From Streptomyces sp. NBC_01471 (GTDB lineage: Bacteria; Actinomycetota; Actinomycetes; Streptomycetales; Streptomycetaceae): a DNA stretch of 64,000 nt. Under the pieces are notes generated by a model. It did no database searches. It saw only the letters and a program-made list of their open reading frames with translations, and had not been told where the DNA came from. Shown here piece by piece: positions 43,503 to 50,557 of this stretch (the first letter of the stretch is position 1; each line of letters opens with the position of its first letter). The DNA lies in assembly GCF_041438865.1 (NCBI RefSeq), contig NZ_CP109450.1, positions 4,361,001 through 4,425,000 of the forward strand. Reading direction: 5' to 3'. Both the position numbers and the translations under genes were made by a program.

Positions 43503-44177
43503 TCAGCCGGTCCGTCGGACGACCGTGAAGCCGTCCCAGCCCTTGGAGCCCACGGTCTGGAGGGCGGTCGCGTCCAGGCGGGGATCCGCCGCGATGTCCG
43601 CGAGCACCGTCCGTACGCCCTGGACCCGGGCATCGTCACTGTCGGGGTCGGTGACGGCCCCGTTGCGCACGACGTTGTCGATGACGATCACGCTCCCGGG
43701 GCGGGTCAGGGCGAGGGACGCCCTCAGGTACTCGGGATTGCTGGGCTTGTCCGCGTCGATGAACACGAAGTCGTACGGCTCCACGCCGTCCTTCACGAGT
43801 CGCCGTGCCGAGTCCCCCGCAGGGCCGACGAGGACGTCGACCCGGTCGGCCACGCCCGCGTCTTCGAGGTTCGCCCGCGCCACTTCGGCGTTCTGCTCCT
43901 CCAGTTCGAGCGAGGTGACGCGGCCCTTGTCGCCGACCGCGCGCGCGAGCCACACAGTGCTGTAACCGGCCAGGGTGCCGAATTCCAGTACCCGGGTCGC
44001 ACCCGTCATCTGGCACAGCATCGCGAGGAGCTTCCCCTGATTCGGGGCCACCTCGGCCTGCGGCATCGTGGTCCGCCGACCGGATTCGCGTGCGTTGACC
44101 AGCGCCTTGTCCTCGGGGACAAGGGTGTCCACGAAGTAGGCGTCGACCTCACGCCAGGCTTCCTCGGATTCATACAT
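43503..44177 (-). CDS. class I SAM-dependent O-methyltransferase
   Basis: A 224-aa enzyme of the catechol/caffeoyl-CoA O-methyltransferase (Methyltransf_3) family. SAM motif I is RVLEFGTLAGYSTVWLARAV, acidic loop VTSLELEEQNAEVARANL, metal-binding DFVFIDADKPSNPEYL and IVIDNVVRNGAV. Cytosolic; a divalent metal and a catechol-like or small acid substrate are expected from the family. It follows the thioesterase gene by 27 bp on the same strand, so the two are very likely co-transcribed, with the GT2 gene 73 bp further on. Confidence 0.92.
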   Translation of the reverse strand: MYESEEAWREVDAYFVDTLVPEDKALVNARESGRRTTMPQAEVAPNQGKLLAMLCQMTGATRVLEFGTLAGYSTVWLARAVGDKGRVTSLELEEQNAEVARANLEDAGVADRVDVLVGPAGDSARRLVKDGVEPYDFVFIDADKPSNPEYLRASLALTRPGSVIVIDNVVRNGAVTDPDSDDARVQGVRTVLADIAADPRLDATALQTVGSKGWDGFTVVRRTG

Positions 44178-44204
44178 CGGCTTCTCCTGTTGCTTGTCGT
44201 GTGA

Positions 44205-44630
44205 TCAGAGTCCGAAGGCGGCAGGATCCGTGGCGAGAGACTGGAAGTACTCGCGCGGGTTCTCGACGAGCTTCCGTGCGGTGAGGTCCAGCAGGCCCGC
44301 CACGGCGGTCACTTCGGCTGCCACGGTCCCGTCCGTCTTGCGGATGGCCTGCTCGATCCGGAACGTCTTCCGCTCGCCGAACACGAAGGCGCAGGTCGCC
44401 TCCACTTCGTCGCCCGCGCGGAGTTCGCGCCGGTAGCGGATGGTCGTCTCCAGCGTCACGGGCCCGACACCCTTGTCGAGCAGGTCGCTCTGCTGGATGC
44501 CCCCGTGCCGCAGCAGCGACCATCGGGCGTGCTCCGCGTACTGGAGGTAGACGCTCTGGTTGAGGTGGCCCTGCGAGTCGGTCTCGTATCCGCGCACGAC
44601 GATGTCCACCGAGAACGGCTCTGCGTCCAT
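44205..44630 (-). CDS. acyl-CoA thioesterase, hotdog (4HBT) fold
   Basis: A 141-aa single-hotdog protein. The 4HBT signature is VRGYETDSQGHLNQSVYLQYAEHARWSLLRHGG: D-x-x-G-H-x-N where the aspartate is catalytic. YRRELRAGDEVEATCAFVFGERKTFRIEQAIRK is the typical second half. It would hydrolyse a small acyl-CoA or acyl carrier thioester. Upstream in the same direction lies the DUF397 gene, 11 bp away. Confidence 0.9.
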   Translation of the reverse strand: MDAEPFSVDIVVRGYETDSQGHLNQSVYLQYAEHARWSLLRHGGIQQSDLLDKGVGPVTLETTIRYRRELRAGDEVEATCAFVFGERKTFRIEQAIRKTDGTVAAEVTAVAGLLDLTARKLVENPREYFQSLATDPAAFGL

Positions 44631-44641
44631 GACGTTCTCCT

Positions 44642-44926
44642 TCAGGCGTTCTGGAGGTCCGCTACGAACTCGGCCCAGGCGGGCGCCCGGAACACGAGCG
44701 CCGGGCCGGCGGGGTTCTTGGAGTCGCGGACGGGGACGATGCCGGGGAAGTGGTCGGCCACTTCGACGCAGTTGCTGCCGTTGCCGCCGCTGTAGGTCGA
44801 CTTGCGCCAGGTGGCGGCGCCGGGGAAGTCGCGCGCGATCTCTACGCAGTTCCCGCCGCTGCCATCGCTATAACTGGACTTCTTCCAGATGGCTGCGGAC
44901 AGATCGCAATCAGGGCTCTTCTTCAT
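44642..44926 (-). CDS. DUF397 protein with two repeats
   Basis: A 94-aa protein with two successive DUF397 motifs: WKKSSYSDGSGGNCVEIA and WRKSTYSGGNGSNCVEVAD, the second complete with VPVRDSKNPAGPALVFRAPAWAEFV. Most DUF397 proteins have one copy; this looks like an internal duplication of the first half. These small proteins are encoded beside WhiJ-type XRE regulators and in some cases modulate them. It overlaps the XRE gene by 17 bp. Confidence 0.92.
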   Translation of the reverse strand: MKKSPDCDLSAAIWKKSSYSDGSGGNCVEIARDFPGAATWRKSTYSGGNGSNCVEVADHFPGIVPVRDSKNPAGPALVFRAPAWAEFVADLQNA

Positions 44927-45746
44927 GCTCGTAATCCTCCGCCACCGATTCGATCAGGGCCAGGGATTCTTGTGGTGACAATGCGCTGGCGGCCACGAAA
45001 TCGTAGGCAAGCTCGTGTCGTGCAACGGCGGCTGGGTCATCCAACAGTTGACCTGCGCCTGAGCCTTCCAGATACGTCAGCGGCGGCGCGTCCTCGAACG
45101 CCATCAGTTTGACCGCCCCGCCCATGGCTGCGTGCCCACCCGCCGAGAACGGCAGCACCTGCACGATGACCCGGTGCTTTCGCACCAGCGCTGCCACATG
45201 CCGCAGCGCACTCGCCGCCACCGTGGCCCCACCCACCTTCCGGCGGAGCACCGCTTCGTCAAGGACGACCCACAACAGTGGCGTTGTTGGATCGGTCAGC
45301 AGGTGCGCCCGTTCCAGTCGCGCCGCCACCAGTGCGTCGATCACGTCCTCGGTGGCCGTCGGCTGGTACGCCCAGAACACCGCCCGCGCGTACGCCTCCG
45401 TCTGCAACAGCCCCGGAATCAGCTGCGGCGCGTACTCCTTGATCGTCGTCGCATCGGCTTCCGCGTCCGCTGCCGCAGCGAAGTGATCCGGGTACTTGGA
45501 CTTGGCAGCAGCCGTGCAGTTCCGGACGAAGAAGTCCGTCCCCAGAATCTCGTCCATCTGCCGGGCGTACTCCAGGTGCATCCGCCGGGTGCCCGCCTCC
45601 AGCTGGCCGATGAACGAGCCGCTGACGAAGAGCGGAGCGCCCAGCTCTTCCTGGCTGAGGCCCGCCTTCTCGCGGGCGTAGCGGAGTTCGGCGCCGAGGA
45701 GTGCGCGCGGCGATGAGGACGGGTCGAGGTTCTTGGGGCCTGGCAT
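44910..45746 (-). CDS. XRE-type regulator with DUF5753 domain (WhiJ family)
   Basis: A 278-aa regulator. The helix-turn-helix is at residues 15-70 (LGAELRYAREKAGLSQEELGAPLFVSGSFIGQLEAGTRRMHLEYARQMDEIL). The rest is the DUF5753 ligand or partner domain (YAPQLIPGLLQTEAYARAVF ... DEAVLRRKVGG ... VIVQVLPFSAGGHAAMGG). It pairs with the overlapping DUF397 gene, the standard Streptomyces regulatory couple linked to development. An inverted repeat at 45817-45842 upstream is a likely operator for itself and the divergent genes. Confidence 0.92.
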   Translation of the reverse strand: MPGPKNLDPSSSPRALLGAELRYAREKAGLSQEELGAPLFVSGSFIGQLEAGTRRMHLEYARQMDEILGTDFFVRNCTAAAKSKYPDHFAAAADAEADATTIKEYAPQLIPGLLQTEAYARAVFWAYQPTATEDVIDALVAARLERAHLLTDPTTPLLWVVLDEAVLRRKVGGATVAASALRHVAALVRKHRVIVQVLPFSAGGHAAMGGAVKLMAFEDAPPLTYLEGSGAGQLLDDPAAVARHELAYDFVAASALSPQESLALIESVAEDYEHEEEP

Positions 45747-45816
45747 GACAACTCCCGTTCCACGGGTTGGCTTGTTGGGCCTTGAGTACTGGTCAGGCTA
45801 GCCCGGGTTGGACACG

Positions 45817-45842
45817 CTGAGTGAGGAAAGCGAAACACTCAG
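45817..45842. promoter_or_regulatory. inverted repeat between the XRE gene and divergent small genes
   Basis: CTGAGTG (45817-45823) and CACTCAG (45836-45842), perfect arms; overlapping it, ACACTCAGTGT (45835-45845) is itself palindromic. It lies 71 bp before the XRE start and 18 bp before the ATG at 45860, suiting an operator that represses both directions. Confidence 0.5.
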
Positions 45843-45859
45843 TGTGAGAGGCAGTGGTC

Positions 45860-46075
45860 ATGGCGCTGACGCAGCAGGAGCGGATCAGGGCGGCCGAGCA
45901 GGCCGTGGAGGATCTGCGGGTGGGATTCAAGGAGGTGGGGGTCAGCCTGCCGTCGCTGCGGGTGGACCCCGTGTCGTGTGCGAACGCCGATCCCCTGCCC
46001 CTGGTGGAGTTGGGGCGGTGCAACCTGGACACGGCGCTGCGGCTGGCCGCCGTGCTCCAGCAGGTGCGGCCGTGA
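45860..46075 (+). CDS. small hypothetical protein, 71 aa
   Basis: No known family was recognised. A helical, acidic protein (MALTQQERIRAAEQAVEDLRVGFKEVGVSLPSLRVDP...NLDTALRLAAVLQQ). Residues CNLDTALRLAAVLQQV resemble a short amphipathic helix that could mediate dimers. The stop overlaps the start of the next gene (GTGA 46072-46075). Divergent from an XRE-DUF397 pair, an arrangement common for small effectors of WhiJ-type regulators. Confidence 0.65.
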   Translation: MALTQQERIRAAEQAVEDLRVGFKEVGVSLPSLRVDPVSCANADPLPLVELGRCNLDTALRLAAVLQQVRP

Positions 46076-46278
46076 GCGCCGCCGTCGAGTACGGCGTCGA
46101 TTCCCGGAGCGGCCGGATCGGGCAGGTCATGGCACGCGAGGACGGGTTCGTACAGCTGCGTCCGCTCGGCGGTGGGCGCGAGTGGGACTGTCCGCCGGAG
46201 GTGCTGGATCCGGCCCTGCCGGGGGAGGTGCTGCGGGCGCGGGTCGCGGAACTGAACCGGGCGGGGCGGTTGCCTTGA
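46072..46278 (+). CDS. small hypothetical protein, paralog of 57218-57469
   Basis: A 68-aa protein whose core RSGRIGQVMAREDGFVQLRPLGGGREWDCPPE matches the protein encoded at 57218-57469 (RRGQVGEVIGHDAGFVRLRPPAGGAEWECPDD), about half identical over 35 residues. The shape is a small beta-barrel-like domain with a conserved W-(D/E)-C-P. Starts at GTG 46072, coupled to the preceding small gene. Function unknown. Confidence 0.7.
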   Translation: MSAAVEYGVDSRSGRIGQVMAREDGFVQLRPLGGGREWDCPPEVLDPALPGEVLRARVAELNRAGRLP

Positions 46279-46334
46279 TACGGAGGGAGCCCCGCAGCGG
46301 TGTCCGCTGCGGGGCTCGGCTCGGGGTCCGGCTG

Positions 46335-47573
46335 TCACGCCAGGCGGTCGATGATCCAGGAGCCGAGTTCTTCGGTGATGGCGGTGTGCGGCTCGTTCCG
46401 GGACGCGAGCTTGAACTCGTCCAGCCCGCTGTCGTACGGGTCCAGGTCGTTCACGGGCGTGTACAGCTCGTTGTCCGTGGCGATGGGGCGGATGTCCACG
46501 GCGCTGACCGCCGGCACGAAGCAGTGCTCGCGGATGAGGGCTTCCGAGGCCATGCCCGCATAGCGGGGCAGCGCGTTGAGGGCGTCGGCGAGGATGCCGA
46601 AGCCCTCCAGGGTGCCGCCGGGGGCGCCGTCGATGTCGGGGAGACCCGAGGTGCGGATCTGCGGCTTCTTCAGGGTCACGACCCGCAGCTGGGCGACGAG
46701 TTGGTCGTCGCCATCGGACTGTGCGTAGAGCTCGGTGCCGGTGATGGCCAGCCCCTTGCCCCGGAACGTCTTCGCGCCGGGTTCGATGCCGTTGCCCGTG
46801 CCGGTGCCCACCCCGTTGGCGACGGCGATCTTCCGGGGCCGCTGGGGCCAGTCGCCGACCGCGCGCAACGCGTCCAGGAATTCGGCCCTCTGGTGGCTCG
46901 GCGTGGGGGTGTCCTCCCACTCCTGGATGTGCTGGCTCAGCAGCTGTTGGGCGGCCGGGCTGTTCATCTGGTCCGAGAAACGGCTGTCCAGCTTCCGGAT
47001 GTAGTGCGCGAACGCCTGTAGCGCGATGGGGATCCAGGCGCCCCGGTGCGGGCTGTCGTACGAGAAGTAGACGGCGGTCTGGTGGTCGACCATGTCGTGT
47101 TCCAGCTTGGCGAGGGCGTAGCGGGTGACCAGCCCGCCCATGCTGAGGCCGCCGACAGCCAGCGGGGTGTCGCCCTGTCGTTCCGAGATCGCCCGCAGGA
47201 TCGCCTCGGACGCGGTCCCGGCGTTGTCCAGGATGGAGGCGCTGCGCTCGTTGAAGCCGAGCAGCACGACGTCGTGGCCCCGGTGGCGCAGCTCGGTGAG
47301 GAACGCGTACGCGCCGCTGTCGAGGTGCTCCCAGAGCAGGTCGCGGTTGCTGGGGCCGGAGTTGAAGCCGTCCGCCAGGATGACCGGGCGGGTCAGGGCC
47401 CGGTGGCCGCTGCCGTAGTACACCCAGGCGGTGCCGCCGTGCAGCGTCCACGTGTCGTCGGGGGAGGGCGCGGGCTGGGCGGCGGCTCCGGGTTCCTGGG
47501 TCAGCAGGATCGGGGCTGCGCCGGTCAGCGCCTCGGCGAGCTGCTGCTCGGTAGGGGCGTTCTGGTCGGCCAT
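46335..47573 (-). CDS. alpha/beta-hydrolase, esterase/lipase-like
   Basis: A 412-aa hydrolase. The nucleophile elbow is GGLSMGGLVTRYAL, with Ser about one third into the chain. RPVILADGFNSGPSNRDLLWEHLD is the oxyanion-side strand and turn, FSYDSPHRGAWIP has a D-S-P-H/R-G of bacterial lipases, and NEPHTAI near the C-terminus supplies a candidate catalytic His. There is no signal peptide, only an Ala/Pro-rich N-terminus, so it is probably cytoplasmic. Substrate unknown. It ends convergent with the small-protein pair at 45860-46278. Confidence 0.8.
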   Translation of the reverse strand: MADQNAPTEQQLAEALTGAAPILLTQEPGAAAQPAPSPDDTWTLHGGTAWVYYGSGHRALTRPVILADGFNSGPSNRDLLWEHLDSGAYAFLTELRHRGHDVVLLGFNERSASILDNAGTASEAILRAISERQGDTPLAVGGLSMGGLVTRYALAKLEHDMVDHQTAVYFSYDSPHRGAWIPIALQAFAHYIRKLDSRFSDQMNSPAAQQLLSQHIQEWEDTPTPSHQRAEFLDALRAVGDWPQRPRKIAVANGVGTGTGNGIEPGAKTFRGKGLAITGTELYAQSDGDDQLVAQLRVVTLKKPQIRTSGLPDIDGAPGGTLEGFGILADALNALPRYAGMASEALIREHCFVPAVSAVDIRPIATDNELYTPVNDLDPYDSGLDEFKLASRNEPHTAITEELGSWIIDRLA

Positions 47574-47865
47574 GGAGAGGTTTCCTCACGGGAGTTGATG
47601 ACGTTCGGTGTCATCTTCGGTACATGGGGTAGCCGGTATGGCGCGAAAGTCGCATTCCGAACTGGCGTCGGAGGGTTTCCGGACAGATGCGGGGCGGACG
47701 CGTCTGTCCGGAATGTGCGCGGCGGTGCGTGCGGCGCTGCTGGGGGAGCCCCCGCCTGGCCGGTCCGCGTGCGGTGCGAATCGGACAGTCGCGTGGTCGC
47801 GGGGCCGGCCAAGTATGTCGCGATCGGGACCATGATCGCGGGCTGCCCGCCTCCGCCTTCCTTGT

Positions 47866-48034
47866 TCATGGCCCCTCGCCGTCCAGGGCGGCGCTCTTGC
47901 CCATCCGGTCGGCGTCGGCCTTGACGACGGAGCCCCCACGGCTCCTTGCCGTGGCCGTGGACCCACACCCTGTCCTGGAGGGCGTAGCGGCAGGAGGTGT
48001 CGTTCTCCTCGAAGGTGGCGAGGCCCGCGTCCTT
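47866..48034 (-). pseudogene. arsI/cadI (VOC lyase) 3' remnant
   Basis: Two frames together spell the C-terminus of ArsI/CadI, the VOC-fold C-As lyase/cadmium-induced protein: KDAGLATFEENDTSCRYALQ...RVWVHGHGKEPW in one frame and VVKADADRMGKSAALDGEG in the next. They join after one missing base near 47925, where TGG is followed by eight rather than nine bases. The 5' three quarters of the gene are gone and the final CC of ArsI is replaced by a stop. It lies head-to-head with arsR, where an intact arsI often occurs in ars operons. The rest of the gap 47574-48096 holds no convincing gene. Confidence 0.75.
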
Positions 48035-48096
48035 GTTGCATCGATGCCCGTCGAATCAAGCTTGCGTCGTGCATCGAAAGGCGTCAATATAGACAG

Positions 48097-48528
48097 ATGT
48101 CGAAACAAGAGCGCGCGGTCCACGGTCAGGACGGCGTCGACGGATGCTGCCCCACGCTGCTGACCGCACCGCTGGACGAGGACCAGGCCGCCGATCTGGC
48201 GAAGGTGTTCAAGGCGCTGGGGGACCCGGTGCGGCTGCGGCTGCTGTCGATGATCGCCTCGCGTGCGGGCGGGGAGGTCTGCGTCTGTGACCTCACACCG
48301 GCCTTCGAGCTGTCGCAGCCGACGATCTCCCACCACCTGAAACTGCTGCGCGAGGCCGGGCTGATCGACTCCGAACGCCGGGGGACGTGGGTGTACTACC
48401 GGTTGCTGCCGCAGATGACCGACCGCCTGGCCGCCGTCCTCGCCCGCCCGGCCGGAGCGCCGGTTCCTGACGCGGCTGAGACGGCTGGCACGGCTGACGT
48501 GGCTGAGACGGCCGGGGCCGCCCAGTGA
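48097..48528 (+). CDS. arsR: ArsR family arsenic-responsive repressor
   Basis: A 143-aa winged-helix repressor. The metal-sensing motif is EVCVCDL (Cys62, Cys64) at the start of the recognition region, then LSQPTISHHLKLLREAGLIDSERRGTWVYYRLLP, the DNA-binding helix and wing. An extra DGCCPTLL near residue 17 may offer further thiols. The C-terminal tail is a repetitive Ala/Glu/Thr tract (DAAETAGTADVAETAGA). The leader is short, with AATATAGAC just before the ATG. It overlaps acr3 by 4 bp (GTGA) and represses the operon until arsenite binds. Confidence 0.93.
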   Translation: MSKQERAVHGQDGVDGCCPTLLTAPLDEDQAADLAKVFKALGDPVRLRLLSMIASRAGGEVCVCDLTPAFELSQPTISHHLKLLREAGLIDSERRGTWVYYRLLPQMTDRLAAVLARPAGAPVPDAAETAGTADVAETAGAAQ

Positions 48529-49688
48529 GCGCCGACACCACCACCACCACGGCCACGCCCGCGGGTCCGGTGGCCGCGCGGCTCTCGTTCCTCGACCGCT
48601 TCCTCGCGGTGTGGATCCTGATCGCGATGGCCGCCGGACTCGGTCTCGGCCGCGCGGTCCCCGGCCTCGGCGCGGCGCTGGCGAAGATCACGGTCACCGG
48701 CGTCTCGCTGCCGATCGCCCTCGGCCTGCTCGTGATGATGTACCCGGTGCTGGCCAAGGTCCGCTACGACCGCCTCGACACCGTCACCCGCGACCGCCGT
48801 CTGCTGATCCCGTCGCTGTTCCTGAACTGGATCGCAGGACCGGCCCTGATGTTCGCGCTGGCCTGGATCTTCCTGCCCGGTCTGCCCGAGTACCGGACCG
48901 GCCTGATCATCGTCGGGCTGGCCCGCTGTATCGCCATGGTCGTCATCTGGAACGACCTCGCCTGCGGCGACCGGGAGGCCGCGGCGGTCCTGGTCGCGCT
49001 GAACTCGGTGTTCCAGGTGGCCGCGTTCAGCCTGCTCGGCTGGTTCTACCTCTCCGTCCTGCCCGGCTGGCTCGGCCTGGAACAGACCGGGCTGAACGTC
49101 TCGGTCTGGCAGATCGCCCGCTCGGTCCTGATCTTCCTCGGTATCCCGCTGCTGGCCGGGTTCCTCACCCGCCGCATCGGCGAGAGGGCCAAGGGGCGGG
49201 TCTGGTACGAGTCCAGGCTGATCCCGCGCATCGGGCCGTTCGCCCTGTACGGGCTCCTGTTCACGATCGTCGTGCTCTTCGCGCTCCAGGGTGACGCCAT
49301 CACCTCCCGGCCGATCGACGTCGTACGCATCGCGCTGCCCCTGCTCGTGTACTTCGCCGTGATGTGGGCCGGCTCCATGGCGCTGGGCCGCGCGGTCGGC
49401 CTTGGCTACCCGAAGGCGACGACGCTCGCCTTCACCGCGACGGGCAACAACTTCGAACTGGCCATCGCGGTCGCCATCGCGACGTTCGGGGCGACCTCCG
49501 GTCAGGCGCTGGCCGGGGTCGTCGGCCCGCTGATCGAAGTGCCGGCCCTGATCGGACTGGTCTACGTGGCCCTCGCTGTCCGCCGCTTCTTCCCCGGACC
49601 CGCGATGCCGGAGGCCGGGGCGGCCGCCTCACCGGAGGGTCCGCCGCCCCCGGACCGGACGGACCGCGGACCTCAGGCCGCTGAGTGA
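48525..49688 (+). CDS. acr3: arsenite efflux transporter Acr3
   Basis: A 387-aa membrane protein with about ten spans, of the Acr3 (BASS superfamily) arsenite permease family. The conserved As(III)-site region is GLARCIAMVVIWNDLACGD with the essential cysteine. Other matches: FTATGNNFELAIAVAIATFG and the opening LSFLDRFLAVWILIAMAAGLGLG. The Ala/Pro/Asp tail is low-complexity. Start is the GTG overlapping the arsR stop. Its last 16 bases overlap the 3' end of the convergent XRE antitoxin gene. No arsC is seen nearby. Confidence 0.95.
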   Translation: MSADTTTTTATPAGPVAARLSFLDRFLAVWILIAMAAGLGLGRAVPGLGAALAKITVTGVSLPIALGLLVMMYPVLAKVRYDRLDTVTRDRRLLIPSLFLNWIAGPALMFALAWIFLPGLPEYRTGLIIVGLARCIAMVVIWNDLACGDREAAAVLVALNSVFQVAAFSLLGWFYLSVLPGWLGLEQTGLNVSVWQIARSVLIFLGIPLLAGFLTRRIGERAKGRVWYESRLIPRIGPFALYGLLFTIVVLFALQGDAITSRPIDVVRIALPLLVYFAVMWAGSMALGRAVGLGYPKATTLAFTATGNNFELAIAVAIATFGATSGQALAGVVGPLIEVPALIGLVYVALAVRRFFPGPAMPEAGAAASPEGPPPPDRTDRGPQAAE

Positions 49689-50008
49689 GCGACGAACACG
49701 ACCTCTTCGTGGTCGTCGTCCAGTGCGATGTTCAGTGAGGCATCCAGCGCGCGGGCGAGCCGCCGGAGCAGGGGCAGCGTCGGTACGGCGTCGGCACCTT
49801 CGACGCGGGAGATCTTCGACTGGGTGAGCCCGGAGCGTTCGGCGACTTCCACCTGGGAGAGGCCGAGTTCCAGTCGGCGGTCGTAGGCGGCCTTGGCAAA
49901 GGCCATCGCCAGCCGGATCTCCGCCCGGTCGGCTGCCTCCTCCAGCGACTCGACGTATCCCTCGGTGAGTTTCCGCTCCTGGGTGAGCTTCCAGCGGGCG
50001 TGATTCAT
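49673..50008 (-). CDS. XRE-type antitoxin (HigA-like)
   Basis: A 111-aa protein with a helix-turn-helix at residues 48-100 (AAYDRRLELGLSQVEVAERSGLTQSKISRVEGADAVPTLPLLRRLARALDASL). The N-terminal helices (HARWKLTQERKLTEGYVESLEEAADRAEIR) would cover the toxin. Second gene of a toxin-first pair, its ATG overlapping the toxin stop (ATGA 50005-50008). It should repress the pair by binding the palindrome at 50403-50426. Its 3' end overlaps the acr3 gene on the other strand by 16 bp. Confidence 0.9.
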   Translation of the reverse strand: MNHARWKLTQERKLTEGYVESLEEAADRAEIRLAMAFAKAAYDRRLELGLSQVEVAERSGLTQSKISRVEGADAVPTLPLLRRLARALDASLNIALDDDHEEVVFVAHSAA

Positions 50009-50391
50009 GAAGTGCCTCCTGCCTCGGTGCTCTCGGTGCGGCTGTACGACAGGTGGGCCGGGCCGTGTTCGCTCTCGCACGTCGTGCGAGCGGCTATGGC
50101 CCGGACCACTTGTGCTTCCTCGTGCATACGGGTCTTGTGGAGAACGGTGAGGAGCACGATGCGGTGATCGGGGGCGAACCAGTAAGTGATCCTCGTGGCT
50201 TGCCCGTCGAGTGTGGGGCGCAGTTCGTACACGCCGTTGCGAAGCGGCCGGGCGAAGGGCATCGGTGTCCGGGTGCCCATGGCTGCCAGCAGTTCGGCGT
50301 ACTCCTCCACTTTCCGGTGGTGCTTGATGGGCAGTGCCTCCAGCCACCTGCGTACCTCCGGTTCCATTTCGAGCACGTGCGGTGCATTCAT
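50005..50391 (-). CDS. RelE/HigB-superfamily toxin
   Basis: A 128-aa protein of the phage-Gp49/HigB-like branch: EPEVRRWLEALPIKHHRKVEEYAELLAAMG, then GVYELRPTLDGQATRITYWFAPDHRIVLLTVLHK, the conserved beta-sheet with the R-x-x-Y-W and L-H-x-F/K elements of mRNA interferases. The tail is rich in Arg, Glu and Thr. ATG at 50391 selected; the frame before it runs through the operator. Co-transcribed with the XRE antitoxin in HigBA order. Confidence 0.85.
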   Translation of the reverse strand: MNAPHVLEMEPEVRRWLEALPIKHHRKVEEYAELLAAMGTRTPMPFARPLRNGVYELRPTLDGQATRITYWFAPDHRIVLLTVLHKTRMHEEAQVVRAIAARTTCESEHGPAHLSYSRTESTEAGGTS

Positions 50392-50402
50392 GCGGCCGAC
50401 CG

Positions 50403-50426
50403 TATTATGTCGTCCACGACATAATA
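50403..50426. promoter_or_regulatory. 24-bp perfect palindrome, HigBA operator
   Basis: TATTATGTCGT-CC-ACGACATAATA: two perfect 11-bp arms with a 2-bp centre, 11 bp upstream of the toxin ATG. It is unusually AT-rich against the surrounding DNA and contains TATTAT/ATAATA sequences that can serve as a -10 element. Almost certainly the binding site of the antitoxin. Confidence 0.85.
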
Positions 50427-50557
50427 GCCGCGTCATGTGGGCTCCACACGTTCTGAGGGAGTGTCCGCCGTGGTTGACGCCGACGGCTGCTTCGAGCCGG
50501 TCGGCAGGTGGCGCGCCTCTGCCGGATTCCCCTTGAGCCCCCCGGCCCCCGCCCGGC

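Noticed and set aside
47586..48074. 162-codon minus-strand open frame before arsR
   Set aside because: Its residues are the off-frame reading of the arsI remnant and GC-rich spacer; the arsI similarity is in the two other frames.
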